In this document: one piece after another, positions 15,386-24,658 of the stretch
Layout of the letters: each line of letters starts with the position of its first letter
Numbering within the stretch: position 1 is the first letter of the stretch
Source of the DNA: Clostridia bacterium
Lineage (GTDB): Bacteria; Bacillota; Clostridia; Christensenellales; Borkfalkiaceae
Reading direction: 5' to 3'
DNA: 60,659 nt
Assembly (NCBI GenBank): GCA_017545865.1
Contig: JAFWXO010000012.1
Span: 1 to 60,659, forward strand
Notes under the pieces: generated by a model
Seen by the model: the letters and a program-made list of their open reading frames with translations, nothing else
What the model was told of the DNA's origin: nothing
Database searches by the model: none
Made by a program: the position numbers and the translations under genes

Positions 15386-15856
15386 TCACCTTGTAAGATT
15401 TAAAATTTCCATAGCCCTATCGGCTAACGCGCGCATTTCAACGTCGTCACTCTCTATCATATGGTCGTAACCGAATAAATGAAGTAGACCGTGAGCGCAA
15501 AGATAAGAAAGTTCCCTTTCGTAAGAGTGCCCGAAAGACTTTGCTTGCTCCATAGCCACATCTTCACATATTAAAATGCTACCTAAAAACACTCTGCCAC
15601 GATTACTGTCGAGCGGAAAGTCTTTTGCCAAAACGGTTTTATACCTTATTCCGTCAAGCGTGGGGTAAGACAAAACGTCCGTCACCCTATCGATACCGCG
15701 CGTTTCACGATTAAGCGTTTTTATATACTCTTTGTCAACGGCGTTAATCTCAACGGAAAGTTTTCCCGTTTGGTTTAAAACGGAATAAACGGCGTTTGCA
15801 ACAGACTTTGCGTCAAAAGAGAGTTTTTTATTTTTGGATATAGTGATTTTTTCCAC
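15386..15856 (-). CDS. ybeY: Endoribonuclease YbeY
   Basis: YbeY is a single-strand endoribonuclease needed for 16S rRNA 3' maturation and ribosome quality control. The Zn-binding motif HGLLHLFGYDH is near residue 118, and TDVLSYP is upstream of it. The length of 156 residues is normal. The start codon is GTG, overlapping the last base of the pgpH stop and preceded by GGGGGGAAG. Confidence 0.95.
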   Translation of the reverse strand: MEKITISKNKKLSFDAKSVANAVYSVLNQTGKLSVEINAVDKEYIKTLNRETRGIDRVTDVLSYPTLDGIRYKTVLAKDFPLDSNRGRVFLGSILICEDVAMEQAKSFGHSYERELSYLCAHGLLHLFGYDHMIESDDVEMRALADRAMEILNLTR

Positions 15857-17310
15857 TATCTTCTTCCCCCCGATTTGAGTTTGGGGTATTTAACTCTATC
15901 GTGATATACGCCCGATAAAGTGTTGGTAATCGTATTACGGATAACGTCAAGTTCTTGGAAGGTTATATCGCACTCGTTGAACTGGTCCATATCCATTCTT
16001 TCTTCAATAATTTCTTTAACCGCCTTATCAACGTTTTCGTGCGTGCGGTTGCTAACCGTTCTAACCTTTGCTTCACAAGCATCGCAAATCATAATGATAG
16101 CGTTGATTTTGTTTTGGGGTTTAGGCCCGTAATAACTAAAGTTTTCAAGCGAAAGTTTACCGTCTGTAAACTTGCTTGCCTTCATATAGAAATATCTAAT
16201 GGGGAGCGTGCCGTGATGTTGTTCGGCAGCGTCTGCAAACGCTTCGGGGAGTCTTCTCTTTCTAATAAGGTCAGCCCCGTCACGCGCGTGGGAGCGGATA
16301 ATATCGGTTGAAAGCTCGGGAGAGAGCGCGTCGTGCGGGTTTTTGCCCGTTTGGTTTTCCGTGAACATTTCAGGGTTTTTGAGTTTACCCATATCGTGAT
16401 AATACGCGCAAGCGCGAACGAGAAGTGGGTTTTCACCTATGGCGTTACCGCACGCTTCGGCAAGCATAGCGACGATAATGGTGTGGCTAAACGTTCCGGG
16501 AGCGGAAAGCGAAAGTTCTTTTATGAGCCTTGACTTATGGTCGGTGAGTTCCGTAAGTCTAAAATTAGTAAGAGCGCCGAAGGAAACTTCAAAGATAGGA
16601 AGAGTTATCGTCATAAGCGCAGTTGCTAAAACACCGCTACCGAGCGCGTAAAGAACGGGGAATAAAAGTTTATCGATTTGGGTTGTAAACTCAATTACCA
16701 CCGAAGCAATAACAACGGGGATTGAAACGATAAAGCCCATCGCTAAAACCTTTCCGCGCGAGCCTTCGCCGTCTATCATAAACACGGAGAACATACCCAC
16801 CGAGAAAGATAAAATTAAACTGATTAAAACGTAATTCCCGTCACCGCCGAAAGACGAACACAAAACGTCGGTTAAAAGCATCAAGAGCGTAAACACGCAA
16901 TTTATATAAACCGCCGTGCGCTTGTCCTTTAAAATCAAGATAAGTAAAGCGCAAAGCGATATCGGGCGAAGGTAAACGTTGATTTCGCCGAACAAATAGC
17001 AAAACGCCATTGACAAACCCATAACACCGTAAATCATAGTTATGAACTTGCGCTTTTTAAACACTTCTCTATTTTGGCTTAAAAAGTAGAAAAAGTTCAC
17101 TACCGTTAGCACGAAAACGGAAAAGAACACGAATATCGTGCGCTTTGCAGTTGCGCCTATAAACGCTGCGGTTTCTTTAATACCACCGCATTTAACGAGC
17201 AAGAAAATTATCATAACCGCGATGATAAAACAGGTGTTGAAAAATAAGTTTATACCCGTTTTGAAAAGTTCTTTACCCGTGAGTTTTTTGTTTTTATCTA
17301 TCACTCTCAT
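15856..17310 (-). CDS. pgpH: Short PgpH-like 7TM-HD phosphohydrolase
   Basis: PgpH-type proteins hydrolyse cyclic di-AMP at the membrane. Seven or more hydrophobic spans fill residues 20-240. The cytosolic HD domain that follows has HTIIVAMLAEACG, YYHDMGKLKNPEMF and EQHHGTLP (about 275-375). At 484 residues it is more than 200 shorter than B. subtilis PgpH (711). The large extracytoplasmic 7TMR-HDED domain normally found after the first span is missing. It overlaps phoH by 17 bases and is coupled to ybeY. Confidence 0.88.
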   Translation of the reverse strand: MRVIDKNKKLTGKELFKTGINLFFNTCFIIAVMIIFLLVKCGGIKETAAFIGATAKRTIFVFFSVFVLTVVNFFYFLSQNREVFKKRKFITMIYGVMGLSMAFCYLFGEINVYLRPISLCALLILILKDKRTAVYINCVFTLLMLLTDVLCSSFGGDGNYVLISLILSFSVGMFSVFMIDGEGSRGKVLAMGFIVSIPVVIASVVIEFTTQIDKLLFPVLYALGSGVLATALMTITLPIFEVSFGALTNFRLTELTDHKSRLIKELSLSAPGTFSHTIIVAMLAEACGNAIGENPLLVRACAYYHDMGKLKNPEMFTENQTGKNPHDALSPELSTDIIRSHARDGADLIRKRRLPEAFADAAEQHHGTLPIRYFYMKASKFTDGKLSLENFSYYGPKPQNKINAIIMICDACEAKVRTVSNRTHENVDKAVKEIIEERMDMDQFNECDITFQELDVIRNTITNTLSGVYHDRVKYPKLKSGGRR

Positions 17311-18280
17311 TTTTATTTTCCTTTTGAGATTTTTCTTCGCTTATCGTATACGCTTTTACGATTTCCGTTACGAGCGGATGCCTTACCACGTCTTTATGCG
17401 TAAGGTTAACGATTTCAATACCTTCTATGTTTTTAAGAATTTTAGTGGCGTTTTTAAGCCCGCTTTCTTTGCCGAAAGGAAGGTCAATCTGAGTAACGTC
17501 ACCCGTGATTAGCATTTTGCTGTTTTCACCAAGCCTTGTTAAAAACATTTTCATTTGTTCTTTGGTGGTGTTTTGCGCTTCGTCTAAAATAACGTAACTA
17601 TTAGAAAGCGTTCTACCGCGCATATAAGCAAGCGGGGCAATTTCTATAACGCCTTTTTCAATTAGTTTTTGATAAGTTTCAAACCCGAACATTTCGCTGA
17701 GCACATCGTATAAAGGTCTTAAATACGGGTCTACTTTGTTTTGAAGATCCCCCGGCAAAAAGCCGAGTTTTTCGCCCGCTTCAACGGCGGGGCGAGTTAA
17801 GATGATTTTTTCGGTGAGTTTTTGTTTGTAAGCAAGCGCCGCCATACAAACCGCAAGATAAGTTTTACCAGTACCCGCAGGGCCAACGCCGAAAACAACG
17901 GTGTTTTTCTTAATAGCGTCAACGTACTTTTTTTGACCAACCGTTTTGGGTTTTATTTGCTTGCCTTTTGAAGTTACGGCAACCACTCCGCTAAACGTTT
18001 TTTCAATCCCGTCTAAACTTCCTTCTTTTGCCATTTCAATACAGTATAAAATGCGTGTTTTATCAAGCGGTTCGTTAACGCTTACAACGTCGATAAGTTT
18101 TTCGATTACCGTTTTTGCAAAGTCAACTTTCGCCTTTTCGCCGGTAACTTTTATAAACCCGTCTTCAACGAAAACAACAACGCCGAGTTCTCCGCTTAAA
18201 ACGTTTAAGTTTTCGTCGAACACGCCTAAAAATTCGGCTATTTTATTTCCACTTTTAATTTCAACCGTGTAATTTTTCAA
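17294..18280 (-). CDS. phoH: PhoH-like ATPase
   Basis: This 328-residue cytosolic P-loop ATPase is of the PhoH/YbeZ type. Walker A is GPAGTGKT near residue 137, Walker B lies in YVILDEAQN near residue 232, and LITGDVTQIDLP is conserved. An N-terminal KH-like segment precedes it. The start codon is TTG: GGAGG lies six bases upstream and the codon overlaps the yqfD stop (TTGA). Its neighbours ybeY and era point to a role in rRNA handling, as proposed for YbeZ-YbeY pairs. Confidence 0.95.
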   Translation of the reverse strand: MKNYTVEIKSGNKIAEFLGVFDENLNVLSGELGVVVFVEDGFIKVTGEKAKVDFAKTVIEKLIDVVSVNEPLDKTRILYCIEMAKEGSLDGIEKTFSGVVAVTSKGKQIKPKTVGQKKYVDAIKKNTVVFGVGPAGTGKTYLAVCMAALAYKQKLTEKIILTRPAVEAGEKLGFLPGDLQNKVDPYLRPLYDVLSEMFGFETYQKLIEKGVIEIAPLAYMRGRTLSNSYVILDEAQNTTKEQMKMFLTRLGENSKMLITGDVTQIDLPFGKESGLKNATKILKNIEGIEIVNLTHKDVVRHPLVTEIVKAYTISEEKSQKENKNESDR

Positions 18281-19188
18281 CTGTTTCCTCCGTATAACAC
18301 ACGCCTTACCGTTAGCGTTACGGTTATTTTATTTCCATTTATTTTATGAGATTTTTCAACTACTTCCACGTCGTTTAACTTGAATTTTGAAAGGGCGTAA
18401 CACCTATCTATAACGCTATCGTCAACAAACGGCGTTTGATATTCAAAAGATAGCGTTTGCAAAACTTTAACTCTTGCAACCACGAAGGTTTCAAACCGCT
18501 CCCCGTCTTTACCTTCTAAATACGCGCCCACTAAAACGCTACCCGCCGAAACTTTATCTCCAACTTTTACAAGCGGAGTTCCGCGAAGGACTGAAACTTC
18601 TTCAATAGTTCCGTCAAACTCACAAACCAAGTCCCCGTCAAACTTAGATAAAGGCTTATCTTCACTGCTTGATAGTTCCACGTTCACAACCAAGGTGTTT
18701 CCACGCTTGTAAACGGAAACGAAAGATATTTTATCGTTGGCTAAAAGTATTGCGTTTTCAACTTCACGATAGTCGATTTGAGAAAAGCGAGAGAGCCTTT
18801 TTATAGATAAACTTTCAAGTTTTGATAGCGTTTCCGCTTCCAGCCTTTTCCCGCTACCTTCAACCGATACGTTTAAAATTATTCCGCTAAAAAACCAAAC
18901 GGAAAGGGCAAATGCAATCGCGCCTAAAACAACGCCTATTTTATAAAAAGCCTTTGCAAAAGGGGATAATATCCCCTTATATCCCGTTACTTTTTTATTA
19001 TAGCACATATTTTTGCAAATAGCAAAAAAAATATTTCGGTCTTTATAGTCAATATTTACTAAACTTTCGTTTTCACCGAGCATTGAAAAACTATAAACTG
19101 AAACTTTTTTCAAATGGAGATAAACAGGAAGGTTTCTTATATTTTTTCCGCTAACTTTGTAAGTTATTCTCAAATGGCCTTTTTTCAC
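18277..19188 (-). CDS. yqfD: Sporulation protein YqfD
   Basis: YqfD is a mother-cell sporulation membrane protein related to SpoIV-type factors. The 303-residue protein has an N-terminal soluble domain and a membrane span at about residues 83-105. The C-terminal part contains GTIEEVSVLRGTPLVKVGD, the conserved stretch of the family. The start is GTG overlapping the yqfC stop (GTGA). Its presence with yqfC indicates a sporulation-competent lineage, or at least ancestry from one. Confidence 0.88.
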   Translation of the reverse strand: MKKGHLRITYKVSGKNIRNLPVYLHLKKVSVYSFSMLGENESLVNIDYKDRNIFFAICKNMCYNKKVTGYKGILSPFAKAFYKIGVVLGAIAFALSVWFFSGIILNVSVEGSGKRLEAETLSKLESLSIKRLSRFSQIDYREVENAILLANDKISFVSVYKRGNTLVVNVELSSSEDKPLSKFDGDLVCEFDGTIEEVSVLRGTPLVKVGDKVSAGSVLVGAYLEGKDGERFETFVVARVKVLQTLSFEYQTPFVDDSVIDRCYALSKFKLNDVEVVEKSHKINGNKITVTLTVRRVLYGGNS

Positions 19189-19445
19189 GTTGTAAACTCC
19201 GTTTTTATAATTTTTCCAACGACGGTAACGTCCTTTTCGATAAAGGAAGAAAGGGTTAAATTTTCACCGTGAAAAGTTAGCGTTCCACCGCTAACTGCAA
19301 AGGATATTTTCTGTGGCGAAAGATCGATAACTTTCTTCACGCCTTCAATTAAAGCGCAAGTGTTTCCAAGCGCGGTAACGCGATAAGGCGCGTTGCCAAC
19401 GTTATAAAGCGAAAAAAAACCGTTTATACTTTCTCTAAAACCCAC
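19185..19445 (-). CDS. yqfC: YabP/YqfC-family sporulation protein
   Basis: The 86-residue protein has the YabP/YqfC pattern of repeated short beta strands and a G-L-beta motif (GGTLTFHGENLTLSSF). Members are expressed in the mother cell early in sporulation. The start is GTG, preceded by GGGGGG nine bases upstream. It heads the seven- or eight-gene operon yqfC-yqfD-phoH-pgpH-ybeY-era-trmB-esterase and is divergent from galM. Confidence 0.85.
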   Translation of the reverse strand: MGFRESINGFFSLYNVGNAPYRVTALGNTCALIEGVKKVIDLSPQKISFAVSGGTLTFHGENLTLSSFIEKDVTVVGKIIKTEFTT

Positions 19446-19465
19446 TAAATACCCCCCTTTCTCAC

Positions 19466-19494
19466 TTGACTAAACTTAATAAAGTTGTTAAAAT
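19466..19494 (+). promoter_or_regulatory. Promoter of galM-asnA
   Basis: TTGACT and TAAAAT are separated by 17 bases, 27 bases before the ATG at 19522. Confidence 0.7.
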
Positions 19495-19521
19495 TAAGTA
19501 TATACTTAAAGGTAACTTTTT

Positions 19522-20529
19522 ATGATAGAAAAAACACTATTTGGAAAAACTGCAAACGGGGAGCAAGTTTTTAAATATAAAATTACTTCTCAAAAAGCGT
19601 GTGCAAGCGTGATAACTTTCGGAGCAACCCTTCAATCTTTTATCGTTCCGTCAATAAGCGGGGAAAAAGATATCGTTTTGGGCTACGATAAGTTAAGCGA
19701 CTATGAAACGCTTGGCAACTACCTTGGCGCAACCGTTGGCAGAAATAGTAACCGCATAAAAAACGGCGAGTTTACGTTAAACGGTGAAAAGTTTACCCTT
19801 AATAAAAATAACGGCAAAAATAACCTTCACGGCGGAAACGTTGGCTTTTCGCACAGAGTTTGGGAAGAAGACTTGGTTAGCGATAATTCTGTAACTTTAA
19901 AAATTTTTTCCGCTGACGGCGAAGAAGGCTTCCCCGGGAATATGACCGCTAAGGTTAAGTTTACTTTAATAGGCTCGTCGCTCGATATTGAATACTTTGC
20001 AAGTAGCGATAAAGATACGCCTTGTAATTTCACCAACCACTCCTATTTTAATCTTGACGGGGCAGGTAGCGAAACGGCGCACCAAAACTATCTTAAAATT
20101 ATTTCCGACCGCTATACCGAAGTTGACGAAACGCTTATTCCAACGGGCAACTTACCTTCGGTAAAAGGAACGCCTTTCGACTTTACTGAGTTTAAAAAAA
20201 TCGGCAAGGATAACCACTTGGTTGGCTGTTACGATTTAAATTATTGTTTAAGTGACGACGGGGTTTATAAACCCGTTGCTATCGCTTATTCAGACGAAAG
20301 CAAAATTAAACTTACCGTTCTTACCGACCGCCCCGCTATTCAACTTTACGCTGGCGCTATGAGTGAAAGAGTTGGCAAAAACGGCGTAACCTACAAAACG
20401 CTTGACAGTTATTGTTTAGAAACGCAAGCGTATATCGATGCGGTTAATCAACCGTCTTTCCCAACGGCAATACTTAAAAAAGGTGAAAAACACTACACCA
20501 AAACCACCTTTAAATGTGAGATTATATGA
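19522..20529 (+). CDS. galM: Aldose 1-epimerase
   Basis: GalM interconverts alpha and beta anomers of aldoses such as galactose and glucose in the cytosol. The 335-residue protein has the typical GATVGRNSNRI and NNGKNNLHGG stretches. The catalytic His lies in FTNHSYFNLDGAG near residue 175 and the catalytic Glu in CLETQAYIDAVNQP near residue 304. AAAGG precedes the ATG. It overlaps asnA by four bases (ATGA), so the two are translationally coupled although their pathways are unrelated. Confidence 0.93.
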   Translation: MIEKTLFGKTANGEQVFKYKITSQKACASVITFGATLQSFIVPSISGEKDIVLGYDKLSDYETLGNYLGATVGRNSNRIKNGEFTLNGEKFTLNKNNGKNNLHGGNVGFSHRVWEEDLVSDNSVTLKIFSADGEEGFPGNMTAKVKFTLIGSSLDIEYFASSDKDTPCNFTNHSYFNLDGAGSETAHQNYLKIISDRYTEVDETLIPTGNLPSVKGTPFDFTEFKKIGKDNHLVGCYDLNYCLSDDGVYKPVAIAYSDESKIKLTVLTDRPAIQLYAGAMSERVGKNGVTYKTLDSYCLETQAYIDAVNQPSFPTAILKKGEKHYTKTTFKCEII

Positions 20530-21533
20530 AAAGTTTAGTAATACCAAAGAACTATAAACCAAACTGCGATTTGATAACCAACCAAAAGGCAATCAAATTC
20601 GTTAAAGATAACTTTGAAAGAGTTTTTGCTGAAAAGTTTAACTTAACGAGAGTTTCCGCGCCTATACTCGTTTATTCTGACACTGGGCTTAACGACGATT
20701 TGTCGGGCGTTGAAAGGGCGGTTAGGTTTGACGTAAAAGAACTTGAACGTGACGCTGAAATCGTTCAAAGCCTTGCAAAGTGGAAAAGAACTGCGCTTAA
20801 AAAGTACGGTTTTAAGGCGGGCGAAGGTTTATACACCGATATGAACGCTATCCGCCGTGACGATAAGGTTGACAATATTCACTCAATCTACGTTGATCAA
20901 TGGGACTGGGAAAAGGTTATTTTGCGCTCGGATAGAACGGTTGAGTTTTTAAAGCAAACCGTTCAAACTATAGTTGACGCTATTGCAGACGTTTCTGAAA
21001 TGGCTAAAAAGGAATTCCCCTTCTTAACCTTAAACGTAAACCGAAACGTTAAGTTTATCACCGCGCTTGAAGCGGAAGAACTCTACCCCGATATGACCGA
21101 TAAAGAAAAGGAACTTGCGCTCACCAAAAAATACGGCACGGTATTTTTAATGGGCATAGGCTCTCCTCTTAAAAACGGCAAACCGCACGACAATAGAGCG
21201 CCCGATTACGACGACTGGGCTTTAAACGGCGATATTTTATTCTACAACGAAGTGTTAGACGCTCCGCTTGAAATTTCAAGCATGGGAATTAGAGTTGATG
21301 AAAAATCTCTCTTATCTCAACTCAAGTTTGCAGGCAAAGAAGAAAGGCTCGCTTTTGATTACCATAAGCAAATTATCGCTGGCGAACTTCCGTTAACTAT
21401 CGGCGGTGGCATAGGTCAATCAAGGCTTTGCTTGTTCCTTTTACAAAAGGCGCACATCGGCGAAGTTCAAGTTTCCTTGTGGCCCGACGGTATGGAAGAA
21501 GAAGCAAAACTCTTAGGCGTTGAAATATTATAA
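20526..21533 (+). CDS. asnA: Aspartate-ammonia ligase (AsnA type)
   Basis: AsnA makes asparagine from aspartate, ammonia and ATP and is related to class II aminoacyl-tRNA synthetases. The 335-residue length is normal. Conserved segments include SVERAVRF-like LSGVERAVRFD, YTDMNAIRRDD, YVDQWDWE and the C-terminal GGGIGQSRLCLFLL ATP-binding motif. It uses free ammonia, unlike AsnB. It lies directly behind galM and ends in a terminator shared with the convergent exonuclease gene. Confidence 0.96.
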   Translation: MKSLVIPKNYKPNCDLITNQKAIKFVKDNFERVFAEKFNLTRVSAPILVYSDTGLNDDLSGVERAVRFDVKELERDAEIVQSLAKWKRTALKKYGFKAGEGLYTDMNAIRRDDKVDNIHSIYVDQWDWEKVILRSDRTVEFLKQTVQTIVDAIADVSEMAKKEFPFLTLNVNRNVKFITALEAEELYPDMTDKEKELALTKKYGTVFLMGIGSPLKNGKPHDNRAPDYDDWALNGDILFYNEVLDAPLEISSMGIRVDEKSLLSQLKFAGKEERLAFDYHKQIIAGELPLTIGGGIGQSRLCLFLLQKAHIGEVQVSLWPDGMEEEAKLLGVEIL

Positions 21534-21537
21534 CAAC

Positions 21538-21573
21538 AAAAAACCCGAAGTTAAGGCTTACTTCGGGTTTTTT
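21538..21573. terminator. Bidirectional terminator between asnA and the exonuclease gene
   Basis: ACCCGAAGT pairs with ACTTCGGGT, with A and T runs outside the stem. The exonuclease stop codon lies inside the hairpin. Confidence 0.85.
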
Positions 21574-22589
21574 ATTTTTAAATTTTCTTTTTTCTTTTCT
21601 AAACGCTTTTGCCTTTGCTCTCGGCGGTGCTTTTTGATAAGTTCCACGTCCTTTGAAAAATCAAGTTCGGGAAGCGTGCCGAATATCTTTAACGCGTCTT
21701 CTAAGGTGATAGGAGTTATTCTCTTTCTCCCTTCGTTTCTAAGCGATAGCGAACGTTTTTCCTTTTCGGTAAACTCACCCTTCACGCTTACGAAGTGGTT
21801 GCAGTTTTCTATTTGACCTACCCTGCCGTTAAGTTCGTAAATTCGTTTCATCATGCGGCGATAAAGATCAACGTCACCAAACTTTATCTCGTCTGAAAAA
21901 GCGAACGACTTATAAGAAAGCCCACCCTTGTAACGACGGTTGTGGCGGTAATTATGCTCAATAAAGTCGTTTATAAGGTAGTTAAGTTCCTTTTTCGTGT
22001 ATACGCCGTTAGTGCAAGGCGTTGTTTCTTCTTCACTGTTAACGCCTTGTGTTATATGATACTTAGATAAAACTTCTTCTATCGTAAGGTTTAACTTTTC
22101 GGTTATTGACTTTAATAAAAGCAACGTTACGCGCGCATCTTCATCGCTACGGTGAGCAAGATATTCAACGCCCATTTCTTGCGCCACGCTTTCAAGCCCG
22201 CGTGGATTTGGAAGTTTTTCAACCGTTTTGTGAAGAAGTTGAATATCCAAAAACTCGTATTCTATCTTTTCAAGCCCGTAAAGTTCGCAAGCGTTATTTA
22301 AAAAGTCAACGTCGTTAGAAACGGAAAAGCCTATAATTAAATCGCTAGTTTTGAAAAGATTTTTGATTTCTTCATAGAAATCGGGAAAAGGTTTTTGCGC
22401 TTTGATAAACGCCTTATCGTAATGGAGTTTAATCTTCGATTCATACCTTTTTCCGCGTGGGCGCATTACGATATCCCTTTGCTCGATTATATTAAATTTT
22501 TCATCTGCAATGCAGTAACCGAAGGTGCACATACTCGCATCACTGTGGCTTCCCGTAGTGCTTTCGATATCGTAAGACAGTATTCTCAT
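21558..22589 (-). CDS. DnaQ-like 3'-5' exonuclease (DEDDh)
   Basis: The 343-residue protein begins with an exonuclease domain of about 170 residues. Motif I is YDIEST (Asp and Glu), motif II is SVSNDVDF and motif III is HRSDEDAR with the catalytic His and Asp. This is the pattern of DNA polymerase III epsilon-like and RNase T-like enzymes. The C-terminal half, after about residue 175, has no match I recognise. It contains an Arg/Lys-rich tail (KKHRREQRQKRLEKKKE) suited to nucleic-acid binding. Its role could be proofreading, repair or RNA processing. Confidence 0.85.
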   Translation of the reverse strand: MRILSYDIESTTGSHSDASMCTFGYCIADEKFNIIEQRDIVMRPRGKRYESKIKLHYDKAFIKAQKPFPDFYEEIKNLFKTSDLIIGFSVSNDVDFLNNACELYGLEKIEYEFLDIQLLHKTVEKLPNPRGLESVAQEMGVEYLAHRSDEDARVTLLLLKSITEKLNLTIEEVLSKYHITQGVNSEEETTPCTNGVYTKKELNYLINDFIEHNYRHNRRYKGGLSYKSFAFSDEIKFGDVDLYRRMMKRIYELNGRVGQIENCNHFVSVKGEFTEKEKRSLSLRNEGRKRITPITLEDALKIFGTLPELDFSKDVELIKKHRREQRQKRLEKKKENLKIKNPK

Positions 22590-22604
22590 ATTTTCCCGTA
22601 AAAA

Positions 22605-22631
22605 GTCCGCCGTTTATATCCATCGGCGGAC
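22605..22631 (-). terminator. Terminator of the 22640-24187 lipoprotein gene
   Basis: GTCCGCCG pairs with CGGCGGAC and is followed on the minus strand by T5. Confidence 0.8.
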
Positions 22632-22639
22632 TGTTTATT

Positions 22640-24187
22640 TTATTCTTCGTCAGTTTCTTCAGGGTAAGTAGCGTCAAGTGAAGCGTTAAACGCATCTTTA
22701 TCGCTACCAGTCATCTTACCAACGATTGTTTCGCTAAGCGCAGTAACCTTTTCTCTATCAAGAGTTGCTAAACCGCTAATATATTCGCCATACTTATCTT
22801 CGTTAGCAAAATCTTTAAGATCAATAGCGTATAAGTAGTTTTGGAAAATGCTATCGCCGTAAACGGTGATGAATTTATCGCCAACAACTCTTGGAACGAA
22901 CCACTCGGTAAGACCTTTAGATGCAATCGCGTTGATTTGACGGTAATCAGCGTTTTCGCCTTGAGTTACGTCAACCCTATAATAGATACCGTCAGTTCCG
23001 CTAACGTAGATAAAGTTACCGTCCATAAACGCAAGGTTTGCGCCGTTTGCTTTACCAGTTAATAAAGTTCTACCACGAGTTACTTCGCCAACTTTAGAGT
23101 AATCAAACTTAACTAAGCCTTTTAAGTAAGTTGAATTTTCAATATAGTAGATAGAGTTTAAATCAGCAACTACTGCGGTGGAAGTTAAAGCAGTGTCAAT
23201 ATAAGTGTTGGAAGAACCCATGTTTACAAGGTTTTCCTTTTTAACTTCTTTTGAAAGATCAAGCCCGAAATAGCAAGTGGTGGAGTTAGTATCAAGACTT
23301 GCAAGTTTGAAGATTAAGAACTTGCCGGTGTTTTTAACGATTGTTAAAGTTGCGCCGGAAAGATCGGTATAATCTAAAATCTTAGCCTTGTAATCATCGC
23401 TGTTTCTGTTATCTCTGCCGAGAGCGTTTTTACCACAACCGCTAAATACCATATCGGCAGAAGAATTACCTGCAACGTAGCAGTAAATTTCGCTAAACGA
23501 TTCGTCTGCGTCTAAGTCTTCAGAATAAGCGTTCTTTGCAAAGAAGATTTTGCCTTGATTATCGTCCGCAAAGAAAAGCCCCGTATAACCGTCAACCGAA
23601 TAAACGCTATCGCCGTTTGACGCGTCTAAAACTTTAAGTTTCTTCTTTTCAGCGCCGTCAACCGTTTCAGAGTATTCGTAAGCAAGGTAAACTTTGTTTC
23701 CGTTTTGTAAGAATTGATATTTAGAAACGCTGTTTTTCTCATAGCCGATTCTTTCGGAATTTCCGTCTTTAAGATTAAAACTTCTAAAATCAACGTAATC
23801 ACTTCTAACCGTACCCGTCTTATCCTTTTCATCGTAAGGGGAAGCGTAGTAAACGTTGTCACCATAAATAAACACGCCGTTCGTTGCAGAACCAGTTGTT
23901 GCAAGTTTTGGAATAACGCGCTCAACGTTTGCGTTTTTAGTTCCCATTTCAGTTAACTTAACGCGGTAAAGAGCGCCCTTTTCAACGTCACCCATCTTAT
24001 TGTCGGTAAAGTTGCTTGCAACGCCGTTAACAAAGTAAAGATACTCACCTTTTTCAATAGCGAAAGTGCCGTTACCAGACTTAACAACTCCGTTTTCGTA
24101 AGCAACGGTATCAACCTTGTCTTTACAACCCGTTAAGCAAAACGCCATAGCAAGAACGGTAAGTAATAATGCAATAAGTTTTTTCAT
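22640..24187 (-). CDS. Lipoprotein with repeated beta-strand (propeller-like) region
   Basis: The 515-residue protein starts with a lipoprotein signal peptide (MKKLIALLLTVLAMAFCLTGC, lipobox LTGC), so it is predicted to be anchored outside the membrane. Recurrent blocks containing FIYGDNVYYASP, KIFFAKNAYS, SIYYIENSTYLKG and FIYVSGTDGIYYR resemble the blades of DUF5050-type beta-propellers. No catalytic motif is evident. It is a single-gene unit with a terminator. Function unknown. Confidence 0.75.
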   Translation of the reverse strand: MKKLIALLLTVLAMAFCLTGCKDKVDTVAYENGVVKSGNGTFAIEKGEYLYFVNGVASNFTDNKMGDVEKGALYRVKLTEMGTKNANVERVIPKLATTGSATNGVFIYGDNVYYASPYDEKDKTGTVRSDYVDFRSFNLKDGNSERIGYEKNSVSKYQFLQNGNKVYLAYEYSETVDGAEKKKLKVLDASNGDSVYSVDGYTGLFFADDNQGKIFFAKNAYSEDLDADESFSEIYCYVAGNSSADMVFSGCGKNALGRDNRNSDDYKAKILDYTDLSGATLTIVKNTGKFLIFKLASLDTNSTTCYFGLDLSKEVKKENLVNMGSSNTYIDTALTSTAVVADLNSIYYIENSTYLKGLVKFDYSKVGEVTRGRTLLTGKANGANLAFMDGNFIYVSGTDGIYYRVDVTQGENADYRQINAIASKGLTEWFVPRVVGDKFITVYGDSIFQNYLYAIDLKDFANEDKYGEYISGLATLDREKVTALSETIVGKMTGSDKDAFNASLDATYPEETDEE

Positions 24188-24388
24188 ATCTTCTCCCTTA
24201 TACCTAACCTAATCGAAAAACCGATTAGTTAGATGGAATAATTAGACTTGTTTGCTCATAGTTTAATATAAACGCGTATATGCGCGCATTTAGAGCATTA
24301 TACATATAACATTATATACCAAAACTTTATAATAATCAATAATTTTTTAACGAAAAATAGGCTAAGATTTGCAAAATTAAAGGTAAAA

Positions 24389-24610
24389 ATGGAAAAATTT
24401 GGATTGTTTGATATAATTGAAAAACTTGCGCCGTTAACAAGCACGGCAAAAACCCTACTTCCCGCCTTAGAAAAAATCAAAAACTCTCCGCATAAAACGG
24501 AAAGTAAACACCAAAGCGAAAAGAAAAAAACTTCTTTGCCGAGCGCAATCAACTATATTCGCCGTCACGAAGAAATGAGCAGAAGAATTGACGCGAATAA
24601 TAAAGGATAA
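24389..24610 (+). CDS. Small hydrophilic protein of unknown function
   Basis: The 73-residue product starts with an amphipathic segment, has a Lys/Ser-rich linker at residues 34-48 and ends in YIRRHEEMSRRID. A Shine-Dalgarno (AAAGG, five bases from the ATG) and a terminator at 24631-24658 support it as a real gene. A frame on the other strand overlaps it but has no ribosome binding site. I do not recognise a family. Confidence 0.6.
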   Translation: MEKFGLFDIIEKLAPLTSTAKTLLPALEKIKNSPHKTESKHQSEKKKTSLPSAINYIRRHEEMSRRIDANNKG

Positions 24611-24630
24611 ATAATTTTTAATTGTAATTA

Positions 24631-24658
24631 AAAAAGGTAGGCTAACGCCTACCCTTTT
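24631..24658. terminator. Bidirectional terminator
   Basis: GGTAGGC-taac-GCCTACC has A and T runs outside, between the small gene and the patatin gene. Confidence 0.8.

Noticed and set aside
24298-24552. Minus-strand frame opposite the small gene at 24389
   Set aside because: It has no Shine-Dalgarno and a low-complexity hydrophobic product. The plus-strand gene has a ribosome binding site and a terminator.
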